A DNA stretch of 64,000 bases from Clavelina lepadiformis (lineage: Eukaryota > Chordata > Ascidiacea > Aplousobranchia > Clavelinidae), in NCBI RefSeq assembly GCF_947623445.1, contig NC_135248.1:11045820-11109819 (forward strand), read 5' to 3'. Below, one piece after another: positions 27,901 to 39,000 of the stretch. The position numbers and the translations under genes are program-made. The notes beneath the pieces were generated by a model. The model was given only the letters and a program-made list of their open reading frames with translations, was not told where the DNA came from and did no database searches. Every line of letters starts with the position of its first letter. Position 1 is the first letter of the stretch.

Positions 27901-29537
27901 CCAGTGTTATTAATGCTCATGTAGTCATGTCACACATTTAACTGCATATCGATAAACTTCAGCACAACGGTGCAAATAGTTACCGTTGCAGTAAAGTCTG
28001 AATATGCAGGGATTTAGCCCTCAAAGAGGATGCATTATCATCACGTTTCCCTCGTTCTTCCATTCCTACAGCAAACTGTAGCTGGCTGCTTAAGCTATCG
28101 GGCAAGCCATTGGGCAACCTGAAACAACAAAAATTTTATTAAATAACATCAACTTCTCAGTTACAAAGTTAAAGGGTTATGACAAACAAGGTAGCCTACC
28201 TATAATTACAATTATGCATAAATGTATTGTGTTTTTTTAGTATGCAATTCACCTGAATAATGACATCAATCCAGCGCTAGCAGTACAAAAAATCATTACC
28301 TGTTAAACATATGAATATTTAAGGTGATTGTTAAATGGGGCTTGAGAGTAGACATAAGTGTTACTTACCTCTCCATATGGTAATGGTGAGATTAAATTCC
28401 TTGCAACTGCCATATTGAACAATGTTTCAGTTGCCTCAAGAACAAAAGGGGCAATGGTTACAACATTACATAAATATATATTTCTATTGTGTTTTACTTT
28501 ACATTTTGGTAAATTACAACGAATTTTATTTTATCAACATAAAAATTACCTGGTTCATCATGTAAAGTGCAACCATTCCTCTTCTATTACATAAAACAAC
28601 ATGATAGGCTAACGATGAATAAAATTCACAATGGTCTACTGCCAAGAGATACATATCGCTTTGTAACGTTGGCTCTTTCTAACTAACAACGTAAGCAAAG
28701 TGTTGCAGAAATAAAATTTTTAATCACACCAACCTTGGTTTTCTCTCGATCTTCATGCCTACCATGCCTGACAGAAATCCTGATACCAGTCCATGCCATC
28801 CATAGTATCCTCCCATTAAATGTCTATGAGTGACAAATTATACATATTAGTTGGCATAAAATATAAACTAGTGACCAGTGTTATTAAAAACTTACGGTTT
28901 AAAACGCAGTTTAATACTTTTCAGTAAAACTTTGACTAGGTAAGTAATTTTTATACCTCAATAAGCAAAATGAACCCATAAAAACTGTGGCTTCCGAGCT
29001 CAAAAAAAGGCTGGATTGAAGAATGTCACGAATAAGTTGCTTAACTTTCTTCACGTTTCTGTTTTCCTTTTTGCACATTTTTAATATAAATGGTGCCTTT
29101 AAACATGAAAACAAAGTAAACATAAATAGCACGGCATTGTTAAAATATAGGGAATTTCCAATATTCAATACTCGATAAAAATGCTCAATAAAATTGTTCA
29201 TTTCTATGCATACTGCATTGATTGGCTTGTACTGTAAGTCATAACAATACCAGAACGGCAATATAGTTAAGTAAAATGCCACGGCAATAGAAGCTTTGTT
29301 TTTACTGAAAACATCATGTATAGCGTTACTTTATTTTTATCCAAAATTTCAAATGCTCACCATATAAAATACTGTATACAGTTTGACAGAAAATTTGAAG
29401 GAGTCCTGTAGCATTCGAAAAAACGCGAGGATGCAACTTGGCTCCCAAGTATGTCCCATCTCATAGCATGTGTAGGGCACAGAATCAAAGTAACCCAATG
29501 TTGTTGTGGTAGCCTGAAACTTACTGTTGACTGCCAT
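24910..29537 (-). CDS. TMEM135: TMEM135-like membrane protein, paralogue B
   Basis: Thirteen coding exons: 29537-29361, 29096-28957, 28823-28734, 28583-28550, 28434-28369, 28299-28253, 28118-27984, 26448-26400, 26120-25974, 25857-25714, 25385-25287, 25222-25155, 25051-24910, giving 445 residues. Nine exons are exactly as long as in paralogue A and all intron phases agree. It keeps CYEMGHTWEPSC near the N-terminus and FRKLFDDFGTKASTLYPKF near the C-terminus, and ends about 7 residues earlier. Exon 7 is shorter (135 versus 153 bases) in a variable loop. The acceptor of exon 8 (CTGAG) is the least certain boundary. Intron 7 holds a transposon and intron 10 a SINE. Confidence 0.9.
25429..25686 (+). 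mobile_element. tRNA-type SINE, intron 10 of TMEM135 B
   Basis: Begins with an A-box-like GTTGGTTCAGCGGTGG, followed by GCAAAGCATTAACAGAGC, then GAGCTCGAGCGAT and a 3' end GAGAAATAAAGATTA. It shares internal blocks in the same order with 33500-33850 and 3' blocks with 30526, 54661 and 58640. Confidence 0.6.
26821..26850 (+). repeat. G-rich tract
   Basis: Thirty bases of almost pure G with single A/TA breaks, containing more than four G runs and so able to form a quadruplex. It lies just upstream of the transposase-like frame in the CACTA-like element. Confidence 0.9.
26874..27605 (+). pseudogene. C-terminal part of a transposase-like protein
   Basis: A 243-codon open frame without an ATG at its head. 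It holds CFLCLWDSRDDANHYDTTEW (C-x2-C plus H), LPPLHIKLGLIKQFVKAMD, MSVKLHFLHSHLEFFPPN and DEHGERFHQDI. By comparison with 22725 and 35458 it lacks the N-terminal half. The Glu in HGERFHQD is a candidate last acidic residue of a DDE-type site; that is inference. It is the longest and least damaged copy of this protein in the window. Confidence 0.65.
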
Positions 29538-30525
29538 TGTCAGACTGTGATTTACAGCCACAGTAGCAATCAGCAAGCTTTCAAACCTATCACAGTAAAC
29601 AGTCTAGAAAAAAATTACGAACATTGTACAACCTATCATTGATTGTGGTATTGCAAAATTGCAATTGTTAACCTTGGACTAAGGAGAGCCTTATTTAACT
29701 TTTATTTGTAGTCTTGCTCGAATTAGGAACTCTCCACCATGACCATTGTCGTGGACTCAAACGTTATGTGTGCCTTAGGCTTAGGCAAACACTGCAGCAA
29801 GGCGCTTTTTCTTAATTGTTTAATTGGTTCTTGTTTCCAAATGCTTTGCTTCGATCGGTTACTTTATTTTACTGCGCGTGTATGTTGTAGCTGTTCGTTG
29901 ATTTGGCAAGCCCTTCTTTTAAATTAGTTCTACAATATTATCTCTAGTTTAATGATTTAATGCTTATTTATTTACCTATAGGCCTAGTTTGTAGTTGTTT
30001 TCCGCATTATTTTTGCATTGTAGCATGTAGAGTTTTAAGTTTTTTAAAACCTGGAATACTGGGTAAATTTCCTTTAAGGTTTTGAAAACCATTAAACAGA
30101 AGCGTCCTCAATGTCTTGCCGATGAGTGTTGCAACGGAAGGATCAAATTGAATATTAAACGCGGGTTTGCATCATTGCTAGCTGGGCGCTCTGTCGCCTA
30201 GCTGACAAGACATTAGTGCAGTAATTTGTTCGATCTGTAGATAATCCAATCTCTGTTTTATAAAAAACGTTAATTTTCTTTTATTCGTTTTGCACTGTGG
30301 TACATGCTACGCCGAACACAGTCTTTTCTAATGGCTACGTGCTACGCCGTACCATTAACAAATCGATGTTTGTCACCGGAAAAAGATTGCACGCTCAACG
30401 TATTTCTTCCGGTGAAGTGTCGGAAAGATACCAAGCGCTACTATTTCTAGTTAATTTGAAACTTGCTTTAACCATGTTAATTTGTTTTAACTGAGGGCAG
30501 TTAATGCATAAGGGTCAAGCCAACG
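29538..30525. other. intergenic, no gene seen
   Basis: Upstream of TMEM135 paralogue B. Contains only short frames; no exon or RNA gene recognised. Confidence 0.5.
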
Positions 30526-30636
30526 CGGGAGACAAACTAGGTAACTAACCGGGGCTTGAAAGATGAGAAATCATCGCCGAGTTTAAGTCGTGCAAAGCCT
30601 TGCCTCAGTCCGAAACAATGATTAATAGCATACCAG
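30526..30636 (+). mobile_element. SINE 3' fragment
   Basis: Matches the 3' region of the SINE at 25429: AAACTAGGTAACTAACC, GGGGCTTGAAAGATGAG, then TTTAAGTCGTGCAAAG, ending AGCATACC. Confidence 0.5.
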
Positions 30637-31953
30637 GCCGTTGTCATACGTATAAGTTTATTGTGAAGCAATCTGAATACCATTTCAGGAGGATTGCATT
30701 ATGTGCATTAAAATAATAGAATATTTGTCAAAAAAATGCCGTCATGGGTCTTTCAAATTGCCTTGCTCAGCGGTTACGGCCATCATCATTTTCAGTCGAA
30801 AACTAACAAACGAATGCACTGCTTGCATTAAAACACAATTTTTTGGTCGTGTATATCCCGATTAACCGGAATACATAATTTGGGAAGTGGGGTCCTAGTG
30901 TAATAATAATGCTTGAACGGTTGTACACTTATGAAACTAGACCACAATTTTTTTCTTGACGAACTTCCGATAGTATAAAGCTGGTTATGATACTTGATGC
31001 ACTACTGACTACTGTATTAGTATCAAAGTCATCGACCGAACGCCTAATAACATGGGCGTGAGACGGTGAGCGTCATAGCTTTCGATTTACACAGCTAGAT
31101 TTGATAACGTGAAAGCAAAAGAAGTCTCGAATACAAATTGCGCACATTTTTTCTTTGTCGTCACGCATTGATGGGCGTAATATGACGTTTGCCGCGTATG
31201 TTTACGTCATTTACAGCTGATTGGGACAACAAACCCGATCAAAACTAAAAGTCGTACGCCTTACGGTGGTAACCTTTACTTATTATGTTGCGTTGTTGTT
31301 TTTGTTGTTACGTGCAGGCAAGTTTCGGAAAAGTGTAACAAGGAATATAGAATAATAAAAAATATCTATGAGAAAGACATGATAAAGTAGTTATTGGTTA
31401 AACTTAGGCCGAAAGCCCCTAGTTACCGGTGCACCCAGTAACGCTGTTCAATCGTTTAAGCCAGACTGTGTTTTATGTCGTGTCTAGAGGATATATCCTC
31501 CACGCAAAATGTTGCAGTATAAGTTCGGTTTATCTTTTAAAAACCTATTCGTTTAACGCACTAGAAATAGAGTTTGGTTATACGAAATTACTGGTAATAA
31601 TATGCTTTATAGCAAAGCTGCTAGGCCAGCAAGGCAATGCACAGTAGAATAGGCTATAATAACTATATAGGCCTCGGCCTATAGGCTTACGCATTGAAAA
31701 ATATGTGATGATCTTTTTGAAAAGGCAAATTTGCAGCTTTCGATTGCTGTAGGAAGTATAAAAGTTTTCATATTTGTTGGATAAACGTTAATTTACATTA
31801 ACATTTAATATATACCTTTTCTAATTTCTTGTGTTTTTTAATTGAGAGTGACTATTTTACCGTATGTAGTTCACGTAGCTTGGTGTTAAAGATAGGCGTA
31901 TTGGTATGCAAACGGTTGACTTTCATTATTTAAGGTACTATTGAAGTTATATT
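30637..31953. other. intergenic, one MITE relic
   Basis: No gene recognised. At 30888-30946 a 59-base relic begins TGGGGTCCTAGTGTA and ends TAGACCACA, related to the hairpin MITE at 32203. Confidence 0.5.
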
Positions 31954-32528
31954 CAATGATGGAAACGATTCTTAATGGTCGTGACGCAATTAAGTCAAGC
32001 CACGAACAGCGCAAGTCCAAGTTAAGTCGGTTCATTTAATTACATTCCCAAGTCAAGTCGAGTCAGTACATTTATCAAGTTCAAGTCTTAACATATGCCA
32101 AGTCACAAACAAGTCACCATTTATGATTAATTTTTGTTTTATATCGATACTAAACGGCTTTCTGAATTCTCGTAATGTAATTATGAACATTTTATTCATT
32201 TCTGGGGTCTAGTATACAAGTGCACAACCAGATGACATCATAATTTGAGTAGCTGGGATCTAGTATAAAAAGGCATCCTGTGGTTGTGCACTTGTATACT
32301 AGACCCCATTTCTGACACACATTCAATAGAATGTACAACATAGTGATTTTTGAATAAATTCTTCACAAGTTTAAAAGCTGATTTTGCAACAATTTGAAAT
32401 AATTTGTCTTGTGACTCGAATCAAGTCAAATAAAATTTCCACATTAACACGAGTCAAGTCGAGTCTTTTAAGCACTAGAACACAAGTCAAGTCTTTCCAA
32501 ACACCTGACTCAACTCTTTCCATCTGTG
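31954..32528. mobile_element. AAGTC-rich hAT-type MITE
   Basis: Ends CAATGATGGAAACG (left) and complement CACAGATGGAAAG (right). The flanking 8 bases are GTTATATT and ATTATATT, identical at seven positions. The interior is rich in repeated AAGTC and AAGTCAAGTC words in inverted arms. It is split by a second element at 32203-32308. No coding capacity. Confidence 0.75.
32203..32308. mobile_element. 106-base hairpin MITE nested in a hAT MITE
   Basis: Perfect 28-base inverted repeats (32203-32230 and 32281-32308) begin TGGGGTCTAGTATACAAG. TTTC flanks both sides and may be a 4-base target duplication. Perfect arms suggest a young insertion into an older element. Confidence 0.8.
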
Positions 32529-33098
32529 ATTATATTAAAATTAGAAAGTATATTTAGGTTAGGTTTAGGTTACTATGTTATAACATTTAAGCTAGGTAAA
32601 CAAGAAGCTGTGAAAAATGGCTTCAAATGCATGATTTGTTCCAGTGAATTGGCAGAATAGTCGCAGCCTTTCTAATTTTCAAAGTTTAATATTCATCATT
32701 ATTTGTAATTATGTTATTATAGTTACAATACAAAATTGCAATAATGCTTTATAATGGAAAGCATGGTAGCTACACTCCTGACATATTTTTAATATTTACT
32801 TTTGAACTGCATAGCCCTTTATTGCACTAGCAGTGGTAATTGCCTCTTGATATTGTTGAAAAGCAATTATATCTTTCTTGGGTGTTAAATGTTAAATTAC
32901 CAAAACCATGCAGAGTAAATTCTACATACATATGTGCTGCAAATGAAATGAAGACATATCAAATATCAGTGTTCAACAAGCAACATTGACAGTAACATTT
33001 CAGTATTTCAATTCAATTTTTTTTGAATTCCAGATTCTGTGACTTGTAGTTGTGTGTGCTATTTTTAGTCGGTGTTGTTTGAAGTTTATTATGCCAAA
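32529..33098. other. FBXL4 upstream region
   Basis: AT-rich, no gene. A splice-acceptor-like ATTTTTAG at 33061-33068 directly precedes the open frame of FBXL4 exon 1. It could receive an upstream exon or, if the animal trans-splices, a spliced leader. Confidence 0.4.
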
Positions 33099-36000
33099 AT
33101 GAAAAGCACTTCGCCTCGTTACATCAAGCAGTATGCAGTTGGGATAATCGATTACAGCTCTCAGTATGGAGGAGAAAACCCACGCAGTTTTTCATACTCC
33201 GTTAGCAATATCATAGGTGAGCCAAAGATTTTCCCAAAATATGGCGACTTTACTCAAGCTGCCGTTATGAGAACATACGGGCCTTGGTGGAATCGATGTT
33301 TAACCCCAAAGTACAAGAAGGATACAAGGCCAAGGTACTGATTAGTGAATATTAGCTTTGTGATTGTTACATTATAACAAAACTGGGACACATTATATTC
33401 AGTTTTTGTCTTTGGAAACTATAATGGCTTTGAGTACTTGTGACAAAGTAATAAAAAAACTTACCATGCACGTATGGTAATAAAATGGTGTGTAGCATGA
33501 TGACATTGGCTCAATTGCTGACTGGTTTGAGCACTGGCCACGCAATAAATGCGGCTCGTGTTCAATACCAAGTAGCGCTATACCATTGCAATGTCCTTGG
33601 GCAAGGCATTAACGACACTTGTTCCTGTTCAGTTGATCAGGTGGACAGTTCTAAATTTGCGCAATACCACATAATTGAAATATAATACTCCAATACTACA
33701 AAACATTTTTTAGAATTAATAAAAAAACAAAATAAGAAATGTGTGACAAACTGAACTTGCAACAGGCTAGCTTAGTAATTGGTTTTCGAGCGATGAGGAA
33801 TCATCACCGGAATCTCAGTCCGAGAATAAAGATTAAGTTATTAGCACACCATGATGCATATAATTATGTTCCATATATTTTTGTATATTTATTTTTATAG
33901 CAGTAATAAAGACGGCGAGTTGGTTGTGGAGGTTTTCGGTTTTAACTGCTCTTCAAGCTGGGCAAAAGTAATCTAATAGTTAACAATTTTTCAGATCATC
34001 CTCATTTCAAAGTCAGGACTATATTGATGTCATATTTGACAAAGCAGTTTTTCCGTGGTCAATTGCCATTTATGAAACATACAACCCAGGAGCAATTGTA
34101 AGGATACTTGCCTTGTGCCAAGAATTTCCTAAACAGAATACACCCAGGTGTGTTTAAAAAGTAGCTTTTGTGAAACTATGCTATCCAGCTACCAATGTTA
34201 GTTATGTAGTTTTTATTTATACTCCTTTACCTATAATTTTACTACTATAAATATCAGCAAACTATAAACTCAAGGGGGAAACAACAAAACTATAACCACA
34301 GTGTAGTTGTAAATCGAATTTGACCATGTTTTTAAATAAAACTTGCTAATTTTGAAATAATGGAAGTACAAGCTTCATGCATACAGAGTGAGTCATTTCA
34401 GATCTGGTCTGTGATTGCATATGTATGTGACTCACCTTTACAACAGTATTGCATGTAATTACTTCCTGCCTGACGCAATTTCTAATGATAAGTGTGATAA
34501 CGCCACTCACAATATCAGTAGTCTGTATTAATTCATTGACCACGCCACAATGTGAAACGCTACAAATAATATCAGTTCTGAAACATTAATTTTTTATAAA
34601 TTGAGCAACATAACTTTCATGTTGTTTTGTCATATTAGTTACACCTAAAGAAGTTGGCTTATGCTTGCGAAAGGTCGGTTGAATGAATAAATGTTACCTT
34701 AAAGGTGCTACCTACCATATTCTGCTACACTGCTTTTATTATTTGCGAAGTTAGCACTATTGTTTGTGTTAGTGGCCGTGCTGATTGTTACCAGCAATTA
34801 TTACCTTGATTATTTTTGAACACAATTTAGGCCTTTTTGGTTCTGTCACTTTTTCCCGTTCATTGGCGAGTGTTAGTAGCAACCAGGGCTGGGGAGCAAC
34901 TGCAAAAAAGCATAGGCTCCGGCTCCAGCTCCGGAGCTATCAAGCATTCATCCACTAGCTCCAGCTCCGGAGCTATAAACTTTTGAACAGCGGCTCTGGC
35001 TCCGGCTCCAGCTCCGGCTCCGGTATAGGTTTTAAAAATAGCAGCTAAGACAAATTATCACTACGTAACACAATTTTTGTTTGGCTACTTTTTTTAATGC
35101 CCCTTTATGTATTTTTGGGTGCTGAGTTCAAAAATCCAATTAGTTTTTTCGTACCATCGTTACTTTTTGAAATACTGTATTCAAATTTTGATATTTCAAA
35201 AATTCAAATCGTGTTCTACTCTTGCAGTAGATTTTAGCTCCACATCAAGGTTCTGTTTGGTTTATTAAACGCAAAAACCAGTTTAAAAACGTTAGTAAGG
35301 AAGGCTTGAAGATAAATGTAACATAGTTTTGTCAAACAGTAAGAGTCGTTCAAAAATGTACTTTTGAGCGAGTTTTTGTTTTATGAGTACTCCTGTCTTG
35401 CCTTACTAAAGACCAAATGTGGTTTCCCATCATTACACTATACCAGCGGCCTTTATATCATTTTTCCATTGGCTCAATATCCTGATGAAGTCTCTCACCG
35501 TGCTCCTCACTGAAGTCACCTAGATTTTCTTGAAAAAAATCCAGATGCGAACATAAAAAATGAAGTTTGACAGACATGCGACAACCCATGTTTTGGTAAC
35601 TTTTGATCAGTTTCTCCACCAACTCTTTGTAATTTCGGTCCCTTTTATTTCCCAAAAATCCATCAACCACACTTCGAAATGCTTGCCACGCTTCTTTTTC
35701 TGTTTCATTCATTTTTTCTTCCAAGCTTTACACTTTAGCATTGTGTTTATCTGAGGACCAACAAATATTCCTCCTTTTATTTTAGCAAGTGATAGTCGGG
35801 GAAACATTGAACGGATTTCTTGAAAAACTTGTCCTTGAAAATCCAAAGCTATGACAAACTGTTTTACTAGACCTAATTTGATATGAAGTGGAAGCAGTAA
35901 AACTATTTCCCGGCTTACAAGAGGTTCCCTAATAACGTTGTACATTCCTGGGTTTAGTTTTTCCCATGTCGGCCATTAATTTTCTCATAGTGCTCACCGT

Positions 36001-39000
36001 CAGCTCTACTATTCCACAAGCACAGAAAGCAAGAGTATTTTGAGTAACCACCCTGCAGACCAAGCAAAATTCCCAACATTTTAAAGTCACCACAAACATA
36101 TCACTTAAACTGAGTGTAATTGATTTTAATGAGCAGTTGCTTGACGTTTTCATAATCTTCTTTCATCTGTAAGGAATAAGCAAGTGGAATTGATGGATAT
36201 ATGTTGCCATTGTGAAGTAACACTGCTTTAAGACTTTTGGTAGAACTGTCAATGAAACGCCGCCACTGAGTAGGATCATGATCTACATCTTTGCAATAGC
36301 AAAGGTCTTCAAAAACTTCAAAGTAGACAGAAAACTCCAAGCATTTTTGAATAAAGCATTTGAATAGCATTTGAATAGCATTTTTGAAATCAGCGCTTGA
36401 AAATCATACAGATACACTTAATAAATGTAGCCAAACAAACATTTTTTTTAAATTTTGTTGTGTAGTGATTAAAGTTTGTTATATTCAATACTGGAGCTGA
36501 TAAATATTTTGTAGCTCCAGCTCCGGCTCCACAAGAAATGTTTAAAAAGGCTCCAGCTCCGGCTCCGGAGAAAATGCTTGGCTCCAAGGCTCCAGGCTCC
36601 GGCTCCGGCTCCCCAGCCCTGGTAGCAACTGGCTTGATTTTCCGTCCTCACCGCACTTTTGATGAAAAATAAATTGAATAAAATGATTGATTTTAACCAG
36701 CATCATTCTTTTATTCTATTGCTATTAACCCGGTTTAGGTTTTACAAAATTTTATTTCACGAGTTCTGTCTGGTTCAAGTTTGCATCAGGTGCATACTTT
36801 CGCTCCACTCTGGGCTTCGGCTCAGCAAGCTTGCCAATATTAGGTTCATTCCGGGTTCAAATGATATTATCTAGCTAATTACTTTTTTTAATTTCCTCAA
36901 CTACTGTCCAAGTAACAATTTGTTAGCTCAAGGAATTTCATCACGACTGGGTATTTTTTAGTTTAGGTTTTCTAGATTGTGAAATAGGCATATAGGAAAC
37001 ACGTGTTCCATAACTCTTGAACCATAACTAACTGAAAATGTGGTTACAATTTGAAAAGGTTTGACTTTGGTTTAGATTTTTTTTTATTTGTCTGTAATGG
37101 TTCAGGTTCGGTTGGGGTTCAGACAAATTAAATATGTTGGGTTCTAGTTTCGGTTCAGTTTTCAGTTTAAAAATATCCATTCAAACCAGTTAAAAGGTTC
37201 GGTTCCTGTTCGACACCCTGGTTTATATGTTGTATTGTGTTGAAAAGTAGTAAAATTTGTTGCAGTTATGAAAATAACAATGATGGTGTCGATCCCGATA
37301 TCTGTGGAAAGGCAATTCCTCTTCCTCTTGTGGAGAAGTACACCCACTGGGAAGTCCTCTGGAGCAATCCAAACCCTCAATTTCAAACTACAAAAGAGGC
37401 AAGAATGTTTGCTCCCATATTGCAAGAAATCAATCATCGCAGCAGGATTATCAGGCTTGAGTTCTGTCACACTCATCTCGATTACTACACAGAGTTGGAT
37501 GCAGTTGAACTAACAGGTGGCTACCTGTCACAATTTGCACGGCTGGAGCTTGGGTGTTGATGATAATTAATTAATCAATCTTTTTGTTGTCCAGGAACTT
37601 TTAGGTATACATCCTCATCCCCAGTGGACCCTCCATCCAGACCCATGAGCAGTTTGTCCATACATGACTCTCCTAATTCTAGTTCTGAAAACCTGGCGTA
37701 CTCTGAATCAAAAGCAGATTTCCAAAATCAAGATTCTGAAATAATCGGTATCAATGAAGGAACTATTGTTGTGACAAAAAACTACAATGATGTTTTACCG
37801 AATGGCTACTTTCAATTTTTACCTCCTGAGATTATGAGCAAAATTTTCAGCTACCTTCCATTTCCAGATTTCTGCAGGGCTGCGTGTGTTTGTAAATTAT
37901 TTCACGCCTATAGTTACGATCCATCTCAGTTAGCTAGCGTTGACTTGCATTCATACTGGCACATTGTAAATAATAACACCTTGCACAGTATTCAGTCACG
38001 TTGTTCACCCAGTGCAATAAAGGGCACGATACGAAGCTTAAGCTTGAAGTGGTTAGGCGGCGGTGATATTGTAACCCCAGACCAGCTCAATAACTTTATT
38101 GAAAGCTGTGACTTTCGTGCTTTGACCTTTCTTGACCTCGCTTCATCACCAAGCCTCACTGACGCCCTTCTTGGCTCATTGGTCAAGTTCACGTCTGGTT
38201 TATCCCACCTTGACATTCAATCATGTGACAAAGCAACATCTGAAGGAATAAGAATTCTGCATAAACTGACAAAGCTCCAGAGTTTGAATTTGTACAGAAC
38301 AAAGGTAATGCCTTGTTGCAAAGTTATTTTTTGTGATATATATTTGATAATAAATTGCTTGTGTTTAAATGCTTTGGTATAAAAACAGGGTAGGTATAAA
38401 ACAAGCGAATTAATTCTGTCCATACACCTCATCAGGTTGATGATGCAGGACTGATTTGCATAATCCACTCTAATCCTTCTCTGCTCAATTTAAATATTGG
38501 CAGCTGCACTCATATCCGTGATTATGACAGGTCCATTAAATTTGCTATATTTCTTTGTCAGTACAATGCATACTCATTTCTATTGTTGGGCGCTTTTGAA
38601 ACTTGACTAATTTTCTTCTGACCAACAGAGTTCTGGTTGAGTTATCTGAGCATTCCCACAACCTGCGAGCACTTGATACATGGCGGGCAAAAAGTTTAAC
38701 AAGTCTGGGATTAAAAGCACTTGCGTCTCAATGCAAACACCTTGAAGAACTTGATTTTGGATGGTAAGGCGGAAGTTCAATGCTTCATTATTTTAAAGTT
38801 GCCTTTATTAAATCACTTTGTCGCTTTTTAAATTCTCCTTCAATGCTATGCTTGGCAAACCTTTTTATAGTAATAAGTAATAAAATAATTTTGTACAATT
38901 TATTCTGTTCTAAGCTTAACGGTGAGTGGCATTTTGAATGATGCAAGTCAAGCTATCATTCAGTTTTGCATAATTTTTTGATTTGTTGTTTTATTTGAGT

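Larger units (their letters stand above)
26488..27906 (+). mobile_element. CACTA-like DNA transposon, copy 2
   Basis: 1419 bases inside intron 7 of TMEM135 B. Left end CACTGGACAACAG, right complement CACTGGACAACAA; similarity continues imperfectly for about 130 bases (shared CCTAGACTAA, CTGATTCCAAATCTG/CTGAATCCAAATCTG, ATCACGTC/ACACGTCA). Flanking TTA on both sides (26485-26487, 27907-27909) is a possible 3-base duplication. It is oriented opposite to the host gene. Confidence 0.8.
34884..36621. mobile_element. hAT element carrying a nested transposon
   Basis: Ends CAGGGCTGGGGAGC and complement CAGGGCTGGGGAGC are perfect inverted repeats, flanked by a perfect 8-base duplication GTAGCAAC (34876-34883, 36622-36629), diagnostic of hAT-type insertion. 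Both arms are full of GGCTCC/AGCTCC repeats. The middle (35058-36468) is another transposon, so the original hAT element was only about 327 bases and non-coding. Lies in FBXL4 intron 2. Confidence 0.9.

Noticed and set aside
36390-36651. Gly/Ala/Ser-rich minus frames (GAGAGAW type)
   Set aside because: Translations of the GGCTCC-repeat arm of the hAT element.
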